From Nitrospirae bacterium GWC2_56_14 (GTDB lineage Bacteria; Nitrospirota; UBA9217), in assembly GCA_001803705.1 (NCBI GenBank), contig MHDY01000012.1, forward strand, positions 1-11,418: 11,418 nt of DNA. The letters are read 5' to 3'. This document shows, piece after piece, positions 6,537 to 11,418 of the stretch; positions within the stretch are counted from its first letter, which is position 1, and each line of letters opens with the position of its first letter. Position numbers and translations under genes: made by a program. The notes under the pieces are model-generated. The model saw only the letters and a program-made list of their open reading frames with translations, was not told where the DNA came from and ran no database searches.

Positions 6537-6702
6537 ACAGTTCCGGGTTTGGAAAGTTTATAGTGAATGGGATTATATGCGGGATAGCAACAACGGAATA
6601 GTACTGCTCGCCGACAATGAACAGCCCGTCAAGGAGGAGGAGTCTGATCCGCAAAGTCATTTGCAATATCCAACTTGACATAATATATCTTATGGGACGT
6701 AG

Positions 6703-6732
6703 GGCCTAGGGAAAGGTCACAACTCCCTGGCC
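6703..6732 (+). other. Bulged hairpin, unknown role
   Basis: GGCC-T-AGGGA (6703-6712) pairs with TCCCT-GGCC (6724-6732): nine base pairs with one bulged T and an 11-nt loop AAGGTCACAAC. No U tract follows, so it is not a standard terminator. It lies 23 nt after a TTGACA (6675-6680) that lacks a good -10. A small structured RNA or a protein-binding site is possible but unsupported. Confidence 0.35.
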
Positions 6733-6879
6733 AACAACACCACAGTGTATTATCTTTTATCCTCGTCGTCTCAGTCTTCTTCGCTTACTATTCTTACCAG
6801 GAGTGCTTCAAACCATTTGACGTTGAGTTGAAACCGGAGCGGCTACATTCCGAAACCAATCTTTCAGTATTTGTTACGA

Positions 6880-6951
6880 CTGACCCTACCTGACCCCTGA
6901 TCCACATAAAAAAAACCCTTTACAAGGCAAATTTGGAGATCTTTCAAATTT
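6880..6951. repeat. Possible mobile-element (REP/RAYT-type) remnant
   Basis: CTGACCC occurs twice with a 10-nt period (6880-6886 and 6890-6896, the second within CCTGACCCCTGA), followed by an A8 tract and an inverted repeat AAATTTG-N9-CAAATTT (6929-6951). On the minus strand the first part reads GGGGTCAGGTAGGGTCAG. GGGGTCAGG words are, from memory, often found beside IS200-like REP-associated transposase genes. No second end or transposase is present, so this is only a suggestion. Confidence 0.25.
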
Positions 6952-7211
6952 CAATCTTCAAACCATGAGTGCTGCTCAAAATGACCCAAGAAGAACAGAC
7001 ATCTCAGCTTTTTTTCGAAACACTCTCTGGCACCATGCATACTTGATGCTGGAATACCTATCCTCTAGTGGATTTATTTATCTTTCTGAAATTGTATTAC
7101 AGATTTTACGTCCTTTAGATGCAGTACCGGTGATTCATAAATTATTTTTACAGCAGGTTGACAACAGCAACTTCTCATGTACTGTTTCTGATGAAAGAAA
7201 TGGGGTTTTTT

Positions 7212-7436
7212 ATGGAAAGCTTGCCAAGGGAGCACTGTAAGGTGCGCAAAGTAGCAGAAAATGTATCATGGTGCTTGGCCGAAGACCCGAAGGTTTGCCG
7301 TTTCAGCCTGCCATTCGGGTACGCATATCTGTGCCAGCATTCGTCACAGTACGCGAGAAAAGATGTTCCCCCCCGCACTGGTTTGTCGCCAGAATCAAAA
7401 GATAAAAAAAACCGTAAGGCTGAATCCTTGTCATAG
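7212..7436 (+). CDS. Small Cys-rich hypothetical protein
   Basis: Function not recognised. From the ATG at 7212 the product is 74 aa; in-frame ATGs at 7158, 7191 and 7200 would lengthen it, and none has a strong ribosome site (AAATGGGG precedes 7212). Seen: cysteines at residues 9, 21, 29 and 41 plus H43, set in HCKVRK, VSWCLAEDPKVC, RFSLPFG and YLCQH. The pattern WC-L, then C-x-F-S-x-x-FG, then C-x-H looks like a small metal-binding module, and I have a vague memory of similar short Geobacter proteins, which I cannot verify. The tail is Lys/Ser/Glu-rich and probably disordered. It converges on the creatininase-family gene with 3 nt between stop codons. It could still be a chance frame. Confidence 0.42.
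   Translation: MESLPREHCKVRKVAENVSWCLAEDPKVCRFSLPFGYAYLCQHSSQYARKDVPPRTGLSPESKDKKNRKAESLS
7404..7428 (-). terminator. Weak candidate terminator for the queD-queE-creatininase operon
   Basis: On the minus strand, after the TAG of the creatininase-family gene, a short stem AAGG-ATTCAG-CCTT is followed by ACGG and then eight T residues (7411-7404). The U tract is good but the stem is only 4 bp, so efficiency is doubtful. It lies inside the small Cys-rich ORF of the opposite strand. Confidence 0.33.
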
Positions 7437-7439
7437 GGA

Positions 7440-8159
7440 CTACACACCTATCGTCCGCAGCCGCTGTGCCAGCTCCACGATATATTTAACCACCCCCTCC
7501 TGGATTTGCCGTCCCTTTTCCGCCGATGCCTTTGTCGGATCGCCCCAGACGCCTCCGGGCCAATACCGCCTTTTATCCCTGACCAGTATCGCTTCAGGGA
7601 ATGCCGGAAATTCACGAGCAGCTTCCCCTTTCACCAGATGGGGATGCGACCAGGCGATGCGGGAGGTTTCGATCTCTCCGGCATGGGAATCCCCCGGCGT
7701 TTCCACAAGCTCCTTTCCTGCACGTACTGCCACTTCATACTCCGTCACCACGGCGATCTGAATGTCGGGTATTTCGGCAATGAGCGTTTCTCCCGCATCC
7801 TGCAGCGCCATGCGGTGAGCGCCTCCCGCGTGCCCCGTGACCACAATGAAATGCCGCAACCCCTGTCCATACAGCGAGCGGATGATGTCTTTCATGAGTG
7901 ATTGAAGCGTAGCGGTCGTTATGGAGATTGTACCGGGGTGGCATGAGGTGGAGCGACAGGAACCATAATGAACAGGCGGTGCCACAAAGAGCGGAATTAA
8001 TGCAGAGGCGGCTTTTCCGACCTCGTATGCCTGAATGGTGTCGGTTGAAAGCGGTAAATGGGGGCCGTGCTCTTCGGTAGAGCCGAAGGGGATATACACG
8101 GTCTGGGTGATCTTCAACCCTGCGCTGAATTCCGGCATCGTCATCTCTTCGATGATCAT
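7440..8159 (-). CDS. Creatininase-family metal-dependent amidohydrolase
   Basis: Member of the creatininase/MftE/ArfB superfamily of metal-dependent hydrolases; substrate unknown. The protein is 239 aa, normal for the family. Seen: GSTEEHGPHLPLSTD with E29, H31 and D40 at the spacing of the creatininase ligands E34/H36/D45; SCHPGTISI (72-80); TGHAGGAH with H110 where relatives have NGHGGN or NGHYEN; and DSHAGEIETS with H159 and E162. The remaining metal ligand is therefore probably E162. It is third in a queD-queE operon, 19 nt after queE, which suggests a step linked to pterin or deazapurine chemistry. Archaeal ArfB, a deformylase of GTP-derived pyrimidines, belongs to this superfamily, giving a precedent. 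The ATG at 8159 fits family N-termini; ATG 8138 has GAAGAG 6 nt ahead and is an alternative. The role is inference. Confidence 0.85.
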   Translation of the reverse strand: MIIEEMTMPEFSAGLKITQTVYIPFGSTEEHGPHLPLSTDTIQAYEVGKAASALIPLFVAPPVHYGSCRSTSCHPGTISITTATLQSLMKDIIRSLYGQGLRHFIVVTGHAGGAHRMALQDAGETLIAEIPDIQIAVVTEYEVAVRAGKELVETPGDSHAGEIETSRIAWSHPHLVKGEAAREFPAFPEAILVRDKRRYWPGGVWGDPTKASAEKGRQIQEGVVKYIVELAQRLRTIGV

Positions 8160-8178
8160 TCAGGTACCCGTGTGGCAG

Positions 8179-8931
8179 CTACAGTTGCCCAATAAATTTG
8201 TGCGTCTGGGGAATCACACGTACGTCGGCGAGCAGGCCGGCCGCAATTTCCTGAAGTTCGAGCATCCGCAGCGGGCGAACTCCGACGGTGCCGTCATTGC
8301 AAGACATGGGTTGAAGAATGCACGATATCGCCGGGTCGACGTCGGCAATCAGTTCACCGGCGCGCATCACTTCCCAATCCTCGGTAGCGTCGCAGATGAC
8401 CATTTTGACGAATACCGTCTTCTGACTGGCGATCTGGAGAAATTCCCGGTGCTTCTCCCACAGATCGGTGCAACCGGAAGATGACGGCAGCTTGATGTCC
8501 ATGCTGATGAAGTCGATGTTCGGTATCAGTTCTTCAAGGACATGATAGAGGATACCGTTAGTTTCAAGGTAGATGGGGAGCAGTCGTTGCAGTTCCGGCA
8601 GCCATTCACGGAGAACTTCAACATTGATCAGCGGTTCTCCGCCGGTAATGCTTATGGAATGATGGATTCCGGGCCAACCTCTCAACCAGAGGTTGAGGGT
8701 ATCAACCACTTTTTCAAGGGCAACCGGGTTCTGTTCGGGATTAAAATCACGCCGTCCGGGAGTGACTTCCAGCAGAGCCGTTCCCGGAAGGTTGCCATGC
8801 CTGGTGTCACAGTAGGAACAGGCAAGATTGCAGCCATGAAAGCGGAGAAACGCCTGGCGAAGCCCGACCAGCAGCCCTTCCCCCTGGATTGAAGAGAAGA
8901 GTTCGATTATCTCGGCGCGACGTTCACTCAT
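8179..8931 (-). CDS. queE: 7-carboxy-7-deazaguanine synthase QueE
   Basis: Radical SAM enzyme converting 6-carboxy-5,6,7,8-tetrahydropterin to 7-carboxy-7-deazaguanine, the ring contraction step toward preQ0 and queuosine. The protein is 250 aa. Seen: N-terminal ELFSSIQGEG (10-19), the cluster motif C34-x3-C38-x2-C41 in HGCNLACSYCDT, TGGEPL (96-101), LETNG, DIKLPSSG-like DIKLPSSSG, and the C-terminal PQTHKFIG, all QueE hallmarks. The ORF start ATG at 8931 overlaps the queD stop (ATGAGTGA, 8 nt), which indicates translational coupling and makes up for a weak ribosome site. The next gene is a creatininase-family hydrolase. QueC and QueF, needed to go on to preQ0 and preQ1, are not in the window. 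Confidence 0.95.
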   Translation of the reverse strand: MSERRAEIIELFSSIQGEGLLVGLRQAFLRFHGCNLACSYCDTRHGNLPGTALLEVTPGRRDFNPEQNPVALEKVVDTLNLWLRGWPGIHHSISITGGEPLINVEVLREWLPELQRLLPIYLETNGILYHVLEELIPNIDFISMDIKLPSSSGCTDLWEKHREFLQIASQKTVFVKMVICDATEDWEVMRAGELIADVDPAISCILQPMSCNDGTVGVRPLRMLELQEIAAGLLADVRVIPQTHKFIGQL

Positions 8932-9292
8932 AGTAACTTGCGTTGGCGAAATCCGATTCCCATACCGTAATCATTTCGACCCTGACGTTGTCCGTGTTCA
9001 GCTTGTTGGACAACTCCTGGTAGAGGAATCTGGCAATGTTCTCCGATGAAGGAGAGAGTTCTGCAAAGGGGGCGAGATCGTTAAGGTACTTGTGGTCCAG
9101 AGTTTTCAACAGGGTGTTGGTTTCAGCCTTGAGGATCTTGAAATCGATTCCTAACCCTGCCTTGTCGAGTTCCCTGGCAGTGACTGCCACCTCGACCCGC
9201 CAGTTATGGCCATGGAGGTTTTCACAGTCCCCCTGGTAATGTGTCAGGCAGTGGGCTGCGGCAAAATAGGTGTGGATCTTGAGACGATACAT
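8924..9292 (-). CDS. queD: 6-carboxy-5,6,7,8-tetrahydropterin synthase QueD
   Basis: Zinc enzyme converting 7,8-dihydroneopterin triphosphate to 6-carboxytetrahydropterin, the substrate of QueE. The protein is 122 aa, typical for QueD. Seen: zinc ligands H14 (in FAAAHCL), H27 and H29 (in CENLHGHNW); catalytic C23 four residues before H27, as in E. coli C27/H31; the D66-H67 pair in LDHKYLN; PSSENIARF (81-89); and E112 in VWES. The Cys before LHGH separates QueD from PTPS-type homologues that use a different Cys position. The ATG at 9292 has GGAG 7 nt upstream. It is first in the operon with queE, which it overlaps by 8 nt, and has its own promoter downstream of the RND gene. Confidence 0.95.
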   Translation of the reverse strand: MYRLKIHTYFAAAHCLTHYQGDCENLHGHNWRVEVAVTARELDKAGLGIDFKILKAETNTLLKTLDHKYLNDLAPFAELSPSSENIARFLYQELSNKLNTDNVRVEMITVWESDFANASYYE

Positions 9293-9351
9293 GAACTAAC
9301 TCCATTTATCAGGGTATTTCGTTACAGATTTTTTCAAAACCGGTGAGTGGA

Positions 9352-9380
9352 ATAATAGCATAAACCTGAAACAAAGCCAG
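9352..9380 (-). promoter_or_regulatory. queD operon promoter (extended -10)
   Basis: Minus strand: -10 TATTAT (9357-9352, 5/6) directly preceded by TGC, an extended -10. The matching -35 position (9380-9375, CTGGCT, spacer 17 nt) is poor. The start would be near 9345, with a leader of about 52 nt. The leader does not show the A-rich loop pattern of a preQ1-I riboswitch. Confidence 0.5.
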
Positions 9381-9383
9381 CTC

Positions 9384-11418
9384 TCATTGAATCACACTCC
9401 CCTCCCCTGCCGGTCTGGGCGCCATGCCGAGTTTTTTTCTGCCCCACTCCTGGAGCTGGTCCATGTAGTAGTACACCACCGGCGTTATGTACAGGGTAAG
9501 AAGCTGTGAGACCAGTAACCCCCCGACGACGGCAAGTCCGAGGGAACGCCGCGCGTCTGCACCGGCTCCGAACCCGATGGCAATGGGGAGCGTGCCCATG
9601 AGTGCCGCCATGCTTGTCATCATGATCGGGCGGAAACGCACCAGGCATCCCTGGTAGATGGCGTCCAGAGGAGCCTTTCCTTCCTTACGCTGCGCTTCGA
9701 GGGCGAAATCTATCATCATGATCGCATTCTTTTTGACGATGCCCACCAGCATGATGATGCCGACAAAGGAATAGAGGTTCAGGTCCTTGCCGAACACGAG
9801 CAGTGTCAGGAGTGCTCCGAACCCGGCGGAGGGCAGCCCGGAAAGGATGGTGAGCGGATGGATGTAGCTCTCGTAGAGAATGCCCAGCACAAGGTAAATG
9901 ACCAGGATAGCCATCACCAGGAGCAGTGCGAGCCCTTTGGTTGAGGCCTTGTATACCTGCGCTGTACCCTGGAAGCCGGTCGTGATGGTGGACGGAAGTG
10001 AAGTCGCTTCCCGCTCGATGGCTTTTACCGCATCGCTCAGCGGCACGTCGGGCTTCAGGTTAAACGAGAGCGTTACCGAGGTAATCTGCCCCAGGTGATT
10101 CACCGACAGCGGGCCGAGCCCCTTTTCCAGGGTTGCCAGGGTTGCCAGCGGCACGAGCTGACCGGAACTGGACCTGACATAGAGCATGCTCAGGGCGGCA
10201 GGGTCGGCCTGGAAGGCAGGCTCCAATTCCAGAATGACCTGATACTGGTTTATGGGCGAGTAAATGGTAGATACCTGCCGTCCGCCGTACGCCGAGAATA
10301 ACGTCTCCTCGATCTGGCTGGCAGTTATGCCCACTGCTGCCGACCGGTTACGGTCGATCTTGATGTTAACCTGGGGATTCTTGATTTGCAGGTCGCTGGA
10401 CACCTCCTGAAGCATCGGCAGTCCGCGCAGCCGCTGCTCGAAATGAGCAGCACTTTCATACAGTTCGGCAGTATCGGGACTCTGAAGCACGAACTGGTAT
10501 TGTCCCTTTGACTGTGTCGTCTCCAGGCGGATCGGCGGCGGATTCTGCATGAACATCATGATGCCCGGGACTCCCATTACCTTGGTCCGCAGTTTCTGGA
10601 TTATCTGGTCCGCATTCAATTCACGTTCATGGCGGGGCTTCAACTTGATGAACATGAACCCGCTGTTCGACCCGACCCGGGATCCGGATGCTCCCACGGA
10701 AGACATGAAGGCATCTATTTCAGGTTCCTGGAGAACGATTTGAGCCAGCTTCTGCTGATTCCTCTTCATTTCCTCGAAAGAGATACCCTGAGCCCCCTCG
10801 GTAATGGCGAACAAAGCACCGATGTCGTCGGAAGGAAGCAATCCCGTAGGTATCCGTATGAAGAGCCAGACCGTGATGCCGGTCATGCTCAGCGTTATCA
10901 GCATGGTAGTGCGGCGATAGTTGAGGGTCTTCTTCAGCGTTCGCTCGTAAAGGTGCAACATCCCTTCGAAAAACCGCTCCATGAAATTGTAGAGTTTGCC
11001 GTGCTTCCTCTCCCCTTCCGCCTTGAGAAACCTGCTGCACAGCATCGGGGTGAGGGTAAGAGAGACAATCCCGGAAATGAGAATGGCCACGGTAATGGTC
11101 ACCGCGAATTCGTGGAGCATCCTGCCGAGCATGCCCGACATGAAGAGCACGGGGATGAAGACCGCAACAAGGGAGACGGTCATCGATACAATGGTGAAAC
11201 CGATCTCTTTCGATCCACGGCGTGCAGCTTCCATGGGTGTTTCGCCATGCTCCATGTGGCGGATGATGTTCTCCAGCATGACAATTGCGTCATCCACGAC
11301 AAAGCCGACTGACAGGGTCAGCGCCATCAGGGTGATGTTGTTCACCGAGAAGCCGAACGCGTACATGGCGGCAAAGGTGCCTATTATTGAAAGCGGCAGC
11401 GCAAGGCTCGGGATGAGG
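9384..11418 (-). CDS. RND-family efflux transporter inner-membrane subunit (AcrB/MdtB type), C-terminal part
   Basis: Proton-driven multidrug-type export pump of the inner membrane, which normally works with a periplasmic adaptor and a TolC-like outer channel. 677 residues are visible; the frame is open at the right edge, so about 350 N-terminal residues are missing. Seen from the edge: TM region with the proton-relay pair D42-D43 in GFVVDDAIVMLENI (AcrB D407/D408), IPVLFMSGMLGR, the second large periplasmic domain (about visible residues 160-480) with GLLPSDDIGALFAITEGAQG, then TM segments with GIVKKNAIMMIDFA (AcrB K940), RFRPIMMTSMAALMGTLPIA (AcrB R971) and a C-terminal TM with TLYITPVVYYYMD. 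These residues and the short MdtB/C-like tail fit the hydrophobe/amphiphile family rather than heavy-metal CusA. An internal ATG at 11366 is not the start. Adaptor and channel genes would lie to the right. Confidence 0.93.
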   Translation of the reverse strand, partial: LIPSLALPLSIIGTFAAMYAFGFSVNNITLMALTLSVGFVVDDAIVMLENIIRHMEHGETPMEAARRGSKEIGFTIVSMTVSLVAVFIPVLFMSGMLGRMLHEFAVTITVAILISGIVSLTLTPMLCSRFLKAEGERKHGKLYNFMERFFEGMLHLYERTLKKTLNYRRTTMLITLSMTGITVWLFIRIPTGLLPSDDIGALFAITEGAQGISFEEMKRNQQKLAQIVLQEPEIDAFMSSVGASGSRVGSNSGFMFIKLKPRHERELNADQIIQKLRTKVMGVPGIMMFMQNPPPIRLETTQSKGQYQFVLQSPDTAELYESAAHFEQRLRGLPMLQEVSSDLQIKNPQVNIKIDRNRSAAVGITASQIEETLFSAYGGRQVSTIYSPINQYQVILELEPAFQADPAALSMLYVRSSSGQLVPLATLATLEKGLGPLSVNHLGQITSVTLSFNLKPDVPLSDAVKAIEREATSLPSTITTGFQGTAQVYKASTKGLALLLVMAILVIYLVLGILYESYIHPLTILSGLPSAGFGALLTLLVFGKDLNLYSFVGIIMLVGIVKKNAIMMIDFALEAQRKEGKAPLDAIYQGCLVRFRPIMMTSMAALMGTLPIAIGFGAGADARRSLGLAVVGGLLVSQLLTLYITPVVYYYMDQLQEWGRKKLGMAPRPAGEGSVIQ

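Larger units (their letters stand above)
6537..7211. other. AT-rich gene-poor region
   Basis: About 675 nt without a convincing gene, and clearly richer in A/T than the flanks from about 6660 on. It contains a 33-codon ORF at 6577-6678 (start MRDSNNGIVLLADNEQPV; weak ribosome site), a bulged hairpin at 6703-6732, two CTGACCC copies at 6880-6896, a hairpin at 6929-6951 and a frame at 6965-7240 that looks unlike protein. It could be decayed sequence or the remnant of an insertion. Confidence 0.5.

Noticed and set aside
6675..6703. TTGACA at 6675-6680 as a sigma-70 promoter
   Set aside because: No acceptable -10 lies 16-18 nt downstream (CGTAGG at 17 nt).
6680..6800. GEMM (cyclic di-GMP) riboswitch
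   Set aside because: Considered because these are common in Geobacter, but the conserved GGTCACGCA-type core and tetraloop are not present.
6965..7240. 91-codon plus-strand frame beginning MSAAQNDPRRTD
   Set aside because: No ribosome site, no recognisable motif, AT-driven composition, and it overlaps the better-looking Cys-rich frame. I regard it as chance.
7175..7447. Minus-strand frame with AYCDECWHRY, opposite the Cys-rich ORF
   Set aside because: It starts inside the 3' end of the creatininase gene, has no ribosome site, and its Cys pattern is a by-product of the opposite strand.
9293..9345. preQ1 riboswitch in the queD leader
   Set aside because: The leader is short enough, and a queuosine gene follows, but I cannot form the preQ1-I stem with its A-rich pseudoknot tail; also queD usually precedes preQ1 formation in regulation only in some phyla.
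1..11418. CRISPR arrays, tRNA or rRNA genes, intact insertion sequences, defence or toxin-antitoxin systems
   Set aside because: Read for on both strands; no regularly spaced repeats, cloverleaf-like segments, transposase or paired small-gene modules were seen.

Overview
The window looks like ordinary chromosome of a deltaproteobacterium close to Geobacter (Desulfuromonadia). The basis is the Geobacter-type BioB N-terminus, a class 1B PyrK/PyrD pair in a Gram-negative setting, a compact KamA-family enzyme, a sigma-54-type promoter and an RND pump. This placement rests on remembered family resemblance, not on a search. Most genes are GC-rich core metabolism; about 6540-7210 is distinctly AT-rich and gene-poor.

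Layout. The left edge holds the 5' part of bioB on the minus strand. A strong promoter and a probable BirA operator lie between it and purN. purM and purN form a tight minus-strand pair (1 nt apart) with a well-formed promoter in front of purM. Back to back with that promoter is a plus-strand promoter for rimI-pyrK-pyrD, where rimI and pyrK overlap by 11 nt. The rimI message is probably almost leaderless. A hairpin follows pyrD, then a short KamA-family radical SAM aminomutase that keeps the lysine-binding residues. A 340-nt spacer carries a near-consensus sigma-54 -24/-12 site in front of a single-domain response regulator.

From 6537 to about 7210 I see no convincing gene, only a bulged hairpin, a possible short ORF, a possible mobile-element remnant and AT-rich sequence. 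A small Cys-rich ORF (about 7212-7436) may be real. It converges on a minus-strand operon, queD-queE-creatininase family hydrolase, which has its own extended -10 promoter. At the right edge is the C-terminal two thirds of an AcrB/MdtB-type RND transporter on the minus strand.

How the genes work together: purM/purN supply purine synthesis, pyrK/pyrD make the NAD-linked dihydroorotate dehydrogenase of pyrimidine synthesis, bioB makes biotin, and queD/queE make 7-carboxy-7-deazaguanine. I found no clear new defence or mobile system. The best leads are the creatininase-family enzyme tied to queD/queE, the compact lysine aminomutase without an obvious acetyltransferase partner, the BirA-type operator, the sigma-54 site, the near-leaderless rimI operon and the Cys-rich small ORF.
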